Of a DNA stretch of 64,000 nt, positions 22,949 through 34,440 are shown one piece after another. Within the stretch, counting starts at the first letter, position 1, and each line of letters begins with the position of its first letter. The notes below the pieces were generated by a model. That model was given only the letters and a program-made list of their open reading frames with translations, ran no database searches and had not been told where the DNA came from. This DNA is from Chrysogorgia sp. JL179-B06 (lineage: Eukaryota; Cnidaria; Anthozoa; Scleralcyonacea; Chrysogorgiidae): the NCBI GenBank assembly GCA_035772405.1, contig JAYKKM010000003.1, positions 450,001 through 514,000 on the forward strand, read 5' to 3'. Both the position numbers and the translations under genes were made by a program.

Positions 22949-24100
22949 GGTGCCAGATACAATGTGAGACGTTGTTTAACTGTTTTTTTCCCAGTAAAAC
23001 CAAACAAATAACAAGAAGAGAAGTCAAAACTCAAAAAGTCGTTGCATATTTCGCACGGTAGAACGGTTTTAAACGACGAGACCTAAATACTGTGATCCTA
23101 TTGGTCGACGCGAATATTGAACCCAGGCCACATCATCTAATCATCAAGTCTTGCATTTAATAGCTCTTGTAAAATATTTTTCTACGCCCTAAAATACCGA
23201 ATCTCTTTTAATCTCTATATACATTACCGTATTTAAAAATGAAAGATCAATTTTGTCTGTAACTACCAGGGTTTTGTATTTTTTTCTTAGATTTCCCTAT
23301 GAGGGTCCTGAAGGGGGTCTAGAGATCAGTGGTCTAGATCCCATTTCCCAACATACAAAATCTAGCAAATCCCACTCCATTAGCAACACATTTTAAAATC
23401 CCAATCAAGTGCTCTTTTTTTTAAAGTTTTCCCATTCCCAGTGGCATTTTAATCCCATTCCCAGTGCTAAAAACCGACAATCCCAGATCCCATTTTACCC
23501 TTCAGGGTAGCTGAGTGGGCAGGCGGGGCGGCGCAGGCTAGCAATAGAGTGCCAGCAATGGTATGGTGGGGTGGCGGCACTACGTTGCTGGGGTCCCCAA
23601 TACGAGAAAAAAATTTGGGATTCTCCTCCGGAAAATATTTGAATTTAGGGTCTCTGAAATGGCATTTCCTGCATTTTGAGAGCACTTTTGAGTAAAACCT
23701 AAAGACCACAAATGTATTTAGTATCCATTATTTTTAAGAAAATAATTATTAACTAGACGCCCGCTAGGCGTTAACTCGGGCTACTTTAGAAATATAAACA
23801 GCTGATTTTAATTTCGAATTTTACTACCGACAGTCTCACCATCATCATCAATCAGCTTTATTAAAATTAAAATACCAGTAACACGGTATCTCTTCACTAA
23901 AATAATGCTCTTCCAGTGAGCCGTGTTAAAAAATTAAGTAAATTAATAAATACAAAAGGATTAATTATTAAGTCTATGTGACGTCATTTCAGCATTTATA
24001 TGAAACTTCACCCAATTAATCACTGCAATGCCAATTGGTCATATATTACACCATAATAACTTTAAATTAGCATCAAACAACTACCAATGAAAACCATTAT
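22949..24100. other. Region upstream of gene 1: promoter side and decayed repeats
   Basis: The 5' UTR and promoter of gene 1 must lie here. TATA or initiator motifs were not convincing. 23330-23700 has tandem-like TCCCATTCCCA and a piece of the CAGTGG MITE interior; 23830-24100 is featureless. No frame of interest on either strand. Confidence 0.4.
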
Positions 24101-24106
24101 ATAGTT

Positions 24107-24487
24107 CAGTGGCAGATCCAGGGCACTCGCCCCCCCCCCGCCCCCTTAAAATCCTGCAAACAAGTGTTTTCTCTTTTTCACCATGTCAATGGTTCTACTT
24201 CTGAGTTTTTCTGCGTACTTTTGAGTTTATATTAAAGGGTTTCATAATCTTGATGCCCCTTTGTAATTGTGCATTTTTAGCAACGGCAATGCTGCCCTAA
24301 TTTCGCAAAAATTCTTATCAGAAATCGTCAGAAAAGCACTTCCGTCCTTGCAAAATTAAAAATTTTCCTGGGGCGACAGCCCCCTGACCCCTCTAGTGGA
24401 ACGACTTGAACATACACCAAAACGTATTGATTCTTCATGTGCACCCACTCCCCCCCCCCCTTTCGAACAACCCTGGATCCGCCACTG
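24107..24487. mobile_element. hAT-like MITE, CAGTGGC(A/G)GATCCAGGG ends
   Basis: 381 bp, ends CAGTGGCAGATCCAGGG and CCCTGGATCCGCCACTG, with C-tracts inside each end. CAGTGGCGGATCCAGG is a classical hAT-type terminus. Flanks share only TAGTT, so the 8-bp duplication is not clean. Diverged pieces are at about 17920-18120, 19650-19800, 23590-23700 and 62127-62165. Confidence 0.6.
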
Positions 24488-24831
24488 TAGTTGTTCTCAG
24501 TAGCTGTCTGGGTCATGCAAATTCAGCTACTCAATCCGGAGTCTTATTGCCAAACATTACTGTATACAAATTCATTACACAAAGTCATTCCCTGCAGAGT
24601 CTTATTGCCAAAGCCACTGCCTAGAATTTTCCTGCATGGTAAATGACTACTGTTTAAGGTTTAAATTTAGAAATAAGTATGCCATGGTCTGAAGTTCTCA
24701 TCAGCTATTTAGTTCTCTGACTAGTAAATTGTGCCATCATCAAGCTATAGTAAAATACAAAGCCAGCTGGGAAAAAGATAAAATTGCAAAAAATTGAAAC
24801 AATGAACTTAACATCTATTTGCAGATCAGTA

Positions 24832-24837
24832 TTTATT
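24832..24837 (-). terminator. Candidate poly(A) signal of the small mitochondrial gene
   Basis: AATAAA on the minus strand, about 157 bases downstream of the TAA at 24994. A normal 3' UTR length makes it the likely polyadenylation signal. Confidence 0.45.
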
Positions 24838-24993
24838 ACCTATATTTATACCAATTCCTATCAATCTTGCAGCCATCTTTCACACAGTTATTATATTTTT
24901 AAAATAGCATTATTGTTGTGCACTATGAAAAGTTGCCTCTGGCCGAAACACAATTTAGCAAGCAGCTTCCAAGTTCCATCATTGAATATTGGC

Positions 24994-25095
24994 TTATTCT
25001 TTTTTGTATCTTGGTCTTGTTAACAACAGGTACATTCCAGGCCCCAATACTCCAACGCTTATGATAGTAAATATTGTCACCATCTGGCCAGCACT
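24994..25095 (-). CDS. Small mitochondrial membrane protein (possible COX8), exon 2
   Basis: Thirty-three codons plus TAA. The acceptor TTTTTTGTAG|AGTGCT is phase 0, matching exon 1, so the complete product is 63 residues. The exon encodes one transmembrane helix containing VGVLGPGMYLLL followed by a basic end (TRPRYKKE). Size, presequence, a single helix with a Pro-Gly step, and a Tyr-plus-basic C-terminus resemble cytochrome c oxidase subunit VIII (about 69-residue precursor in mammals), a nuclear-encoded inner-membrane subunit. Other tiny respiratory-chain subunits remain possible. An AATAAA lies 157 bases past the stop. That it is a mitochondrial single-pass protein is more certain than the COX8 name. 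Confidence 0.6.
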   Translation of the reverse strand, partial: SAGQMVTIFTIISVGVLGPGMYLLLTRPRYKKE

Positions 25096-26259
25096 CTACA
25101 AAAAATGGTGTTTGAGTTGAGAAGTTGCAGCTTAGTAAACATAACACATAAATTGTCATAGGTTTTCATATAAATTGTTTTTGTTTTTATATACAGTACA
25201 CTATAGTTAAATATTCATTAATTAATAGACATTAAAATATGATGCAATAAACCATTGGGCTAAATGGAGATAAACACACCCACCATTCGAACTTTACCCG
25301 CGAAAAATCACAATCAGTCGAGAAGAATCACGACGAAGAATTTACCATCGACCATTTCTGACAAAGACTCAAAGCACCGAATTGAAAGCTCAAAACATAA
25401 AACGCTAAATCCAGAGAACGTCATCGAAACAAACACAATGTGCATGTGCAAAATAATATATAACTTTTAAACAATCGCTACTCATCGTAGCAATCATATA
25501 CATGTATGAAGAGCAGGCTTTTAAATATGGAGTTGAAATATGTAATAAAAGTAAATGCTGTGGTTATAGGTCCGATGTTCCAGGAAATTCGTCCCATCAT
25601 AATATCGCCCCCCCCCCCTGGGGGCATATTCCTAGGAAATCTGCCCTAGGGGAGGGGAGCAAATTTCCTATGACACCAGTAACTTGTTTGGGAAAACTAG
25701 AGGTCCGGCAGTCAGTAATCGTAACAATAATTCCAAAATAAACCCTAATCGTAACCCAAACCAAAAAACTATGCAGAAAAGGCAAACTAATTTTTATCAA
25801 ACTCGACCGGAAATCGTGTGTTGGGAACGAACGCCTATATATTGTTGTTATATCCTGCTGGACAAATAGACACTTCGAAAAGTAAAACACTGATTTATCC
25901 ATCTAACATGTAACAAAACAAACTCCTGATAACTCAAACTTTTCCCCATTTTTCCTTGAATGTTAATTTGGGTTGGTACTCAAATTAGATCTTTGTTTTC
26001 AATCCATATTAACCTCGATGACTCGATCGCCAGTGAGATACTCCAACCATTGATGATTGAGCTACGGTACTCAGATGACAGAGTGAAGGTTATTTGAATT
26101 GGGTGTTAACTGTACTTACTGTAGATCACACATTTGCTAAAAAATTGTAAACATTTTTCGAATATCGGTATTGATCATGCACCGCCCAACTTTTACTCTA
26201 ATATTTTATATAATATTCGAAAAATGTTACAATTTTTTAACACCCAATAACCAACCTAT

Positions 26260-26292
<33 letters not shown>

Positions 26293-26394
26293 ATTATAAA
26301 CATTATATATATAAATATATAATATTTATAATCGCGTAAATATAGCCGCTGCTAGCCTATTATATTTATAAATATAAAATATTAAAACACGCAC
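25096..26394 (-). other. Intron of the small mitochondrial gene
   Basis: About 1.3 kb with donor GTGCGT and acceptor TTTTTTGTAG. It holds a short C-rich palindromic repeat (about 25579-25690), a decayed tRNA-like repeat (about 26010-26085), a foldback MITE (about 26098-26252) and a TA-rich tract (26262-26325). Confidence 0.55.
26098..26252. repeat. Foldback MITE TGGGTGTTAA
   Basis: TGGGTGTTAA and TTAACACCCA mark the ends; inner AAAAAATTGTAAACATTTTTCG is inverse to CGAAAAATGTTACAATTTTT. A TA microsatellite follows at 26262-26325. Confidence 0.55.
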
Positions 26395-26484
26395 CATTTC
26401 TTTCGCTTCTGAAGCACTCGACGAGGCAAATCGACGAAAGGCGAGAAGTGGCGAGAATCGTCTTGCTCCTTGTAATAAAAACAT
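26395..26484 (-). CDS. Small mitochondrial membrane protein (possible COX8), exon 1
   Basis: Thirty codons from the ATG at 26484 to the donor GAAATG|GTGCGT (phase 0). The peptide begins MFLLQGARRFSPLLAFRRFA and continues with serines and alanines. It is Arg-rich, hydrophobic and free of acidic residues over its first 25 positions, as expected of a cleavable mitochondrial presequence. Just upstream lies GCGCCATATTGG, resembling a YY1-type promoter element that is common at mitochondrial-protein genes (inference). The 5' UTR is assumed to start between about 26500 and 26570. It joins in phase to the membrane-segment exon at 24994-25095. Confidence 0.6.
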
Positions 26485-26631
26485 CTTGATATCAATTCGA
26501 GATAGTAGCTGTTTTTCCACAAGAGGTACGTCTGCGTTCTCGAATCCAATATGGCGCCCAACTAACTTGCGACTAAAGAAGAACGTGCTCCGATCTCTGA
26601 TTGGCTACTAAAAATAGTCTTAAAAATTATC

Positions 26632-26687
26632 TGCGGGCTGCAGGCAAGGCGGATTGCATTCCGCCTTGCCCGCCCTGCAGCCCGCTT
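26632..26687. repeat. GC-rich near-perfect palindrome
   Basis: GCGGGCTGCAGGCAAGGCGGA, loop of about 6 bases, then TCCGCCTTGCCCGCCCTGCAG. It lies about 150 bases upstream of the small mitochondrial gene's start codon. Confidence 0.65.
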
Positions 26688-27184
26688 GCTCGACCCCAAA
26701 CCCCAACGCTTACCCGACCCACAACCTCGAAGAAAACTCGAAGGCCTTCCAGTTTTTCCGCTCATATTCTCATATTCTTGCTCATATTTGTGTTGCCTTG
26801 TTTGCAATCCTAAAATATCCAACGTTTGCAATATATTCAACTCTTGAATATATTTCTTGATTCGGTAGTATACATGTGATAATTTTCTTATTTTAGCAGA
26901 AAGCTGTGATATGTAATTTGAATAACCAGCATAAACTAGCATAAATTAGCGTTCGGTTCCAGGAACCTGGAGGTTCCTGTATTTTGTTTTTTGATACTAA
27001 CAACTTTAATCTTACAACATCAAATAAATACAATTAAATTAGAATGAATTAGTTCTTCCTGGGTGTACAATACGACAAACAGTATACTTACTACATTACG
27101 TTATAAGAAAAATAAAAAAAGAAGAAAACAAAGTATCAGAAAATAAAGTATCAGAAAACAAAGTATCCAATTGTCATTGAAACT

Positions 27185-27600
27185 TGCTTGTCGCACAGGC
27201 AATCTCAATGTTACCCGGATCGAGTTCGACTTTCTTTCGCAGACATCTAGAACCACGAACACACAGGATGGCAGAACGCACAAGAGCAAATGACAGTTTT
27301 GAGCGAATCCAGTTTGTTACGACGCTGTTTTCTAGGCCACGTTTTTCAGCTATTAGTGATGATAGACTCCCTCAATATGGAGTGAAGATCAGCGCGGAGT
27401 AAAAGAGCCATGTTCCACATCAATGACTCTTTGTCCATAGGCTCGTTTCTTCTCACGTTCGTTGGCACAGAAAGCGGTTGACAACTTCTGGTTTTTGTAG
27501 GAAGGGGCGAAAGGGTTGAATACCCGCACGTCGAAGAATGCCCGTTGCCCACGAAGCCAGAAGCCTCTCACGCTTATGTCGAGTATAACATGAAACTTGA
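27185..27600 (-). pseudogene. Fragment of an RLE-type LINE C-terminus
   Basis: The minus-strand frames include AFFDVRVFNPFAPSYKN, then RAYGQRVIDVEHGSFTP, and after a frame change SKLSFALVRSAILCVRGSRC. These correspond in order to FFDVRV, DVEMGTFTP and RLSFEILKSVHLCTRGSRS of the 36.9-38.6 kb element. It is a diverged, frameshifted relative of the endonuclease and C-terminal end. Confidence 0.65.
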
Positions 27601-27669
27601 GTATAACTAAGTATAACATGAAACTTGAAATGCCTGTATTTTTACTCTTTCATATAAAATACATTTTAA

Positions 27670-28390
27670 CATTCGTATAAACGTCATTTTGTCATTTGTT
27701 CATGGGTGTGATGGTGTTATGGTGTACGTTTTCTCCTGCGAATTTTTACATCTGTGGTCAAAGTCCTAAATATCCTACTAATAAGTTATTGGCACGAATA
27801 TCTCGACATGCTGTTCTTTTTTAAAGCAAATTGTGGCATCATCAATCTGTCTACTAACTCAGTTCTTCCAGAACATCAAATTCACAACAAAATTACAAGA
27901 TCAGTGGATCACCAACTGCCTTCAATTCAAAATTAAGAAATCCAACACTCTGACATATCAAAAATCGTATACTATTCGGACAACAAGGATCTGGAATGTA
28001 CTACCAAAACCCATTATCAGTAAATATATCACTCTAACAACCTTTAAAAATTCACTACTCGATTACTATCGTTCTGCTCTAGAAAACAATTACAATGTAG
28101 ATGACCCTCGCTCTTGGAAAACAATTTGTCTTAAATGGAACCAGGCACGTGACTTAACAAAACCACTTTCATGTTGTTTCTAGTTTGTATCTGTATTTGT
28201 ATATTGTAATTATCTGTAACTATATATAAGCTGTGTATTGTTTAGTTTACATAGGGACCGCAGTAATTGGCCAAAGCTGTTGCGGACACCCTGCCATCGT
28301 CTTGTATATGTTATTGTGTAAATATTTGTTCTCTAGTCTAGATGGCAAAGCTTATAAAATAAAATAAAAAAAATAAAATAAAATAAAGTC
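27670..28390 (+). mobile_element. LINE 3' end (RT C-terminus) with AAAATA tail
   Basis: Two overlapping frames (about 27754-27936 and 27833-28183) encode the typical end of CR1/L2/jockey-like ORF2: SYWHEYLDMLFFFKANCG, then RIWNVLPKPI, FKNSLLDYYR and DPRSWKTICLKW. One frameshift is at about 27.85 kb. The element ends in AAAATAAAATAAAA repeats. It is related to the fragment at 54286-54720. Confidence 0.65.
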
Positions 28391-28714
28391 AATGTGGAAA
28401 AATCGTACTTAGTACGATCTATGCTTCACCAGATTTGACCCTGTACCAATTATAATCTATTGCTATGGCGAGCACCAATCGCGGCAATCGGTGTTTGATG
28501 ACATGGCAGTGAAACCATATCTAATATTACTTTTGTCGAGGGATTTCCTGATAACTTGTAAGACCTATATTGGGCAGTGATAGTGGAAGATTTATGTCGG
28601 AATGTTCCAAAGACCAATGCGTGTTTGAATTATTTACACGCGGTTCACACCACCGAGTGCATCAGTCATGCACTCGACGCAGAACCTTTTCCCACAAGGC
28701 AAGCACTCGCGGGC

Positions 28715-29706
28715 GCAATTTTCCCTTTCGTAAACGGTCGTTACCATCCCGAAGGGTCGTTACCATCCCAGCTCTCATAGAATGTTGGGTAAGCGGAGTG
28801 AAATTCCTCGTGGTCGTGACATGTTCGTCATGAAATTAAAAATATGCAAATATTTAGTATTTGGTATACAGGAGAAGAGCGTTCATGCAGAAGAAATTAT
28901 ATATGGCAAACTCTCACTCCTGGACCAGTGAATTCGATTTTGTGATCGATAGTCACAACGTATATGTAGATACTTTCCAAAAGGCAAACGACGTTATTCG
29001 GGATTTCGAAATATCAATCGCAACAACGTATGCTGCGAGGTCAGTCAAAATATATTTGTCGACCGACAAAATATATTTGTCGACCGAAACTATTATATGC
29101 GCATTGCATATATGGACCACCGTAATATATAACCATAAATGTAGTTCTGCATTTGCCATAGAACATAGTTAATTCGTAAAGTCACTTACTAGTCATAGAT
29201 GCTTTTCAATTAATAGGTGATAAAACGTGTTGTGCTGCGTAGGCAGTGTAGAAATACAAATCAAAATGTATAAAAAGGTTGGTGTACTGCCGAAATACCG
29301 TGTAAGTTGTCTAACGTTTCGAGCGAAGGCTCTTCGTCAGAGAGTGAAACATGAAGTGAAATAATCACTCAGTTATTATTTCACTTTACGTTTCACTCTC
29401 TGACGAAGGGCCGCTCGAAACGTTAGACAACTTACACACTATTTCATAGACTTGCTCCAAATCTGCCTCTTGGTTGTTTCGGGTTTTTTAAATTTGTTTT
29501 TTTTCAAAGAACTCGCCATATAGATGCTTGTTCGCTTTTTAGATAGCAATATTATGAAAGAACACGAGGAGCCGCGAAATAAAGTGCATGTACGGGAACC
29601 TTGGGACAACGAGGAATTTCACTCCGCTTACCCAACATTCTATGAGAGCTGGGATGGTAACGACCCTTCGGGATGGTAACGACCGTTTACGAAAGGGGAA
29701 AATTGC
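28715..29706. repeat. Inverted repeat pair flanking an approximately 800-bp loop with a hairpin
   Basis: About 100 bp at 28715-28815 (TTTCGTAAACGGTCGTTACC to GAGTGAAATTCCTCG) is repeated inverted at about 29610-29706. Inside is a strong hairpin at 29300-29437 with arms GTGTAAGTTGTCTAACGTTT. It adjoins the Polinton relic; whether it is a rearranged Polinton terminus or a separate foldback element is open. 28400-28715 has no recognised content. Confidence 0.6.
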
Positions 29707-29739
29707 CTCGCGCAATATTGTTTCAACGCTCACTATATG

Positions 29740-30850
29740 ATTGTTTTTAAAATCCAAGGATTCATTGGGTATTGCAACACTTGTTCGTCAAATGTATCCG
29801 AAACATGCAAACTATTTGCTGGATTCATTCCAGGATGCATGCATCAAATAAGCCTTGCGGTTATCTCTAAATGGAACTTCACCAATTGACACCGGAAAAC
29901 CTCCGCCTGAGAACAAATATCCTACCGCACGAAAGATAAATTGTTTACGCAAAACGTACTTAAAGCAATCGTATATGTTTGACAGTGTCATTTTCATCAT
30001 GTCTAAGCGGATGAAAGATAATCTAGCTTACTTGCAAGTTTTTGCAAAATGTAACTCAAAAGTTCGTAAGATTCTTGTACAACATGGTCCTGCTGATTTG
30101 GTTATATGTATTTGTGAATGTTCGTTCAATTTGTTAAAAGGTGTAAATCCGTTGACATCAAGTCAAAAACGGGAAACATCTCCGTATCTAATCAGATAAA
30201 AAAGTTTCTCAAAAAAAGAACAGCAACTTCTTAACCAAACGGGAGGAACCTGCTTGCTGCTCTCCTACCAGGCAGTTTGTTCGTAAAATGAAACATGCTA
30301 AAGAATAGTTTTTGTCCCTGAGGACGTACTCACTAAACTAGAATGTCGACAAAAACAGGAGACATCGCCTCTTGTCACGAATTTGATAAATACCGATGAA
30401 GAAATGACGTGGATGATGACGAAAAGCAAAAGATGTACTTTGCGAAACTCGAACGATTCTTAAATTTAAAGCAACAAAAAAGCAGTGAATTTCCTACAAT
30501 CAACGTTGCGTTTAAAGACAAAGAAACACCGGCAGTCGTTAACCTTGAGAATGAACAACAGTCGTTAAGTGATTACAAACCGTCAAAGGTCATTGGCTAT
30601 TTTGAACAGATTAAAGAGTCGCCCAGATATGATTACATGGGACAATACAGGACAAGTGACCCTCAAAGGTGTTAGTATTCAATGTTCTAAAATGTCCGAT
30701 CTGATTAGCGACGCAGTAAGAAAAAGACGTAACTTCAATCCTACAGGTACAAAGGAATTCTTTCAAGTTTTGTCAAAGGCAAAAAGTGCCAAAAGACCTT
30801 GTGAGAAATAATGACAGGTAGAAACAGACTTATCGTTTGTTCGACTCATC
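29740..30850 (+). pseudogene. Polinton/Maverick relic, plus-strand conserved genes
   Basis: Broken frames match proteins I recall from cnidarian Polintons. One segment at about 29.78-29.96 kb carries PKHANYLLDSFQDACIK and PENLRLRTNILP. Next is a small basic protein at about 30.0-30.2 kb (NLAYLQVFAKCNSKVRKIL, CICECSFNLLKG). Another protein at about 30.31-30.81 kb has VPEDVLTKLE near its start and SDAVRKRRNFNPTGTKEFF near its end. Frameshifts separate the pieces. No integrase or DNA polymerase B is visible nearby, so this is a remnant. The function of these small proteins is not established; they co-occur with capsid genes. Confidence 0.6.
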
Positions 30851-31094
30851 GGAAGCACAAAAAAAAGAAAACATAGTAAACCAAAAACATCGAACAAAAG
30901 TTGGAGAACATGCTGAATAATATGTAATTGTTTAAGTAATCAAATAAAATTGACTTCTTATACTATTGTCATTGTGATCGCGTTTTTTTTCAGATAAAGA
31001 GTCAAACACATTATTGTAACTATAAGAATTACGAGATACTAATCGCTTACTCGTCTGTCCATCTTTTGAACGATCTATAACATGTTGAAGTTAT

Positions 31095-31489
31095 CGTCGA
31101 TGCATCTAAACGTTCATATCGGTTACATGCTTATCTTCGTGAAACACGTTCACAATTGAACTCATGCTCTGTCCACGTGCCTTATGGCTTATGTAAAATA
31201 TACCATAGCGTTCACACACACTCTACCACGCACTTTGTAATTGTTTGCTATTAAAAGTCAAATTAACACTATGATCGTTTAAGTAATTTTTAAACGTTTC
31301 GTGGTAATAATCAGGGGGTTTTCCATAGCTGTCAAAAAAATTCTCCTTTCTGCCTCGACTGAAAGTAAAAGTGAGTTCCTGGTTTACTACAAGGACAGTG
31401 TTCGTTACCAAACCACATGTGCATGGAAAATTGTCTATGACTTTTGGCAGTTGATCCGATGAAAATACACCACAGAATTTTCTACGGCT
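31095..31489 (-). pseudogene. Polinton adenovirus-type cysteine protease relic (3' part)
   Basis: Minus-strand frames contain a GVFSSDQLP-type start region, a glutamate/FFDSYGKPP block, and after further sequence a degraded catalytic-Cys region (RYGIFYISHKARGQSM). This order is that of the ULP1/adenain-like maturation protease of Polintons. It carries frameshifts and an in-frame stop. The N-terminal codons lie beyond the MULE-like element at about 33447-33490, so the gene was cut near its start by that insertion. Described only; not functional. Confidence 0.6.
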
Positions 31490-31498
31490 AACTGAATC

Positions 31499-33437
31499 GG
31501 GTATAGATAAAACGCGGATGCGGATTTGCGGATTTGCGGAATTGCGGATTTGGAGATAAAACGCGGATTCGGGGTTAAAACGCGGATTTGGGGATAAAAC
31601 GCGGATTTGGGGATAAAAAAGACAATGCTAACATAAAACGTTATGATGCGTTTGCGGTTTGGCAATTGTTTTACTTTATTGTAACACATAATAATTTGCA
31701 TGCCATCCGAATTTAAGCAAATAATACCGGCTATATGTAAAAACAGGACCCGGACCAATGTGAAACTGGGCGGGGGGTTAAGAAAATTTCATATTTGGTG
31801 GCGGGGGGTGATATTTTATTTTATTTATATAAGAACATATAAGAACGGTCGGTTGAAATTGCGCGACAACCTTCGTACGTACCCAGAGGCCGAGTCGCAC
31901 GTCACAGCAAAGTTTAGTTTACTCCTGGCTTCTTTCATGTCTCCAAATGACGCCTGCACGCTTCGCGAGTCGTTTTTATCATAAATAGTCTCAACGCCTA
32001 CGCATTATAAATAAACTACATATATAAATGAAGTCCATTTTTTAGCTGTATGACATTTTGATCAACATAATGCAATACGCGTGTATGAAGTTAAACGTAT
32101 TGTACGCGCGCTAGCCTTCTCACGCCAGTAACGCGACATATTCATAATAATTGATAATCGCATTCTTTCTTTTCTGGCATTCTGCAGCTTTCAGTGTTGG
32201 AGTAAAACCAGAAGATCTGTCACTCGATCTGTCACATGCTGTCACATGCGAATGCGATCAGAGATGAGACGAGCGAGCCTGGCTGATTTTATGCCACGAA
32301 AATCTTTCTTTGATTGTAAGAAATAATTAGAATACCCTGTGTGCTATGCTTATAGAAAAACAAAGGCGATTTGGCTTGTTATGTCATTCTGCATTCTGCA
32401 TTATTGCAGTCGCAATAAGATTTTCGTGACATAAAATCAGCACGACTTGTCGCCTCATGAACGCGGTGCATGTTTTATGGTACAGGTCGACAGCTGTGAT
32501 ATCCGTCAGTTTATTGTGTTTTGTTAATATGGGGATCGTGTCCGTATGTACCACACGACGTATTTGAGCTAGGATCGAGTCAAATTAACATTGAGAAACT
32601 CATTAAAATCGAGAAAACACCATAACTAAGGTAAAAAATATAGACAGCCGGCCCGCGAATCACTGCGAATATAGCTTAACCAGCTTATTTATGGCCGCTC
32701 AGTCAAACCGCACGAGCTTAGCACTTCTCACGCCAAGTAACGCGACTACAATAGACCGTTTGCACTAGCAAGAAATATTTCTGTGGTTACCCATTTGTAA
32801 TGTTACTGGTTAAGAAACGAAACGTCAATTCAGTATATCATTTAGTCTTGTCTTTTATGGCTCTTCATTTAAAAGTTTTGAGCTGGGCTCTTATTTTTAT
32901 TCTACGTTTCCGCTTTCCGCCACGATCATAACAAATCATAGCCCATAATTACTGACATAACTAAGTTTCTTATTACAATGAACCCTATGAAGTATATGTA
33001 CAATACAATAAAAACCCGCTAACAAGAACCTACATTTTACCCAATCAGCCTGGGATAGGTTCTTATATGTTCTTATATCAATAAATTCTTAATTTCAGCC
33101 TGCGGTTCTTAATAATCATAGGTTCTTGTTTGTTCACCCCCTGCCACCAAATATGAAATTTTCTTAACCCCCCGCCCAGTTTGACATTGGTCCGGGTCCT
33201 GTTTTTACATATAGCCGGTATTATTTGCTTAAATTCGGATGGCATGCAAATTATTATGTGTTACAATAAAGTAAAACAATTGCCAAACCGCAAAGCATTA
33301 TAACGTTTTATGTTAGCATTGTCTTTTTTATCCCCAAATCCGCGTTTTATCCCCAAATCCGCGTTTTAACCCCGAATCCGCGTTTTATCCCCAAATCCGC
33401 AATTCCGCAAATCCGCATCCGCGTTTTATCTATACCC
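31499..33437. mobile_element. Non-autonomous MULE-like element with long TIRs
   Basis: 1939 bp, bounded by perfect 9-bp direct repeats AACTGAATC (31490-31498 and 33438-33446). About 300-bp terminal inverted repeats begin GGGTATAGATAAAACGCGG, include repeated AAACGCGGATTTGGGGAT units and run to about 31809 and from about 33136. 9-bp duplications with long TIRs are the hallmark of Mutator-like elements. The 1.3-kb interior has no transposase-like frame. It is inserted in a Polinton protease-like pseudogene. Confidence 0.8.
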
Positions 33438-33490
33438 AACTGAATCCTTGTCGAGTGCCAACGCAATCTGATGCGACTTGTCTGTCAGCA

Positions 33491-34440
33491 CCAATCTGAA
33501 TTACATTCTCAAAATCTCCATACCAAACAAGATTAACAGCTGCTGGCAGTGCATTGGGGAACTGGATGTCAAGTGATTAATTCCCTATCTGCACCGGGTT
33601 AAAATGAGAAGATGACCCGCACAAGTCTGGCTGAGATCAAACGCGTAAATCGCGTATCCTTTGTAAAAATCACCACGTGAAACCCCATTCCGTGTATTGT
33701 AGTACATTTTCCTGTTCCAGAAAACATGGTGTAGAATGCTTCAACGAACCTCTGATTTGTACCAAAAGACAATTGAATCAGTTTGAAGGGTACCGCTTCA
33801 TCGTTAACGGTGACGGTTATAGAGACGACATATTGTGTTGAAAATTGTAAACCAGAGACAAACGATCGTGGAACCACTCCGTCCGAAGACACTTTCCTTT
33901 TTAACTGATGGGTTACCACTTACCAGCATGCAGGGATAATAAAACTATTGCATTTCAATAGGGTATACGACTGGACCCTTCTTGAGTGCTACTTCGTGAG
34001 CCAAAGATACCCTAGGGTTGACTTTCACTTTGCGAATTTTAAGATTAGCATCAATCAGCTTTACTTTGAAGTCTGCATCGACATCGGATGCCATGAGACA
34101 AAATTCGTTACTGGTAGAACTCATGACAACTTTCAGGTCTGCGTAACTCAGCAGTAGTCTCTCGGAAAAAACAAGTCGCAAAATATAGGACCAATCAATT
34201 CTATAATTCCGCTCTCTTTGCTACATTGATATCGTTTCTTCAAATTCGATTTCCTTTGAACTGGTACGTACTGCATAATTGGAATAGGTTCTAGTGATGA
34301 CATCACCCATCGTCCCTTCAATGGGGACTGTTCTTAGTAATTTCACATTCGTATCTCCCACTCTATACTTGCGGTAGTCATCAGTGAAAATGATTAGTTC
34401 AAAAACGGATTCACATAAACTTTCAAATTCTCCCATATAC
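33491..34440 (-). pseudogene. Polinton capsid-like (F54H12.2-like) gene relic
   Basis: Three broken minus-strand frames (34436-34221, 34181-33945, 33919-33599, then a tail to about 33491) match, in order, the family often annotated F54H12.2-like and encoded by Polinton/Maverick elements. Landmarks include ERLLLSYADLKVV, NEFCLMASD, KIRKVKVNPRVSLAHEVALKKG, LSFGTNQRFVEAFYTMFSG and a C-terminal ALPAAVNLVWYGDFENVI. The family is thought to form the virion shell; that role is from family knowledge. Several frameshifts and missing segments show it is dead. It lies just upstream of the protease relic on the same strand. Confidence 0.6.

Noticed and set aside
31700..31984. Frame inside the MULE-like element as a transposase
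   Set aside because: It starts in the TIR, has no MULE catalytic motif, and codes mostly TIR-derived sequence.
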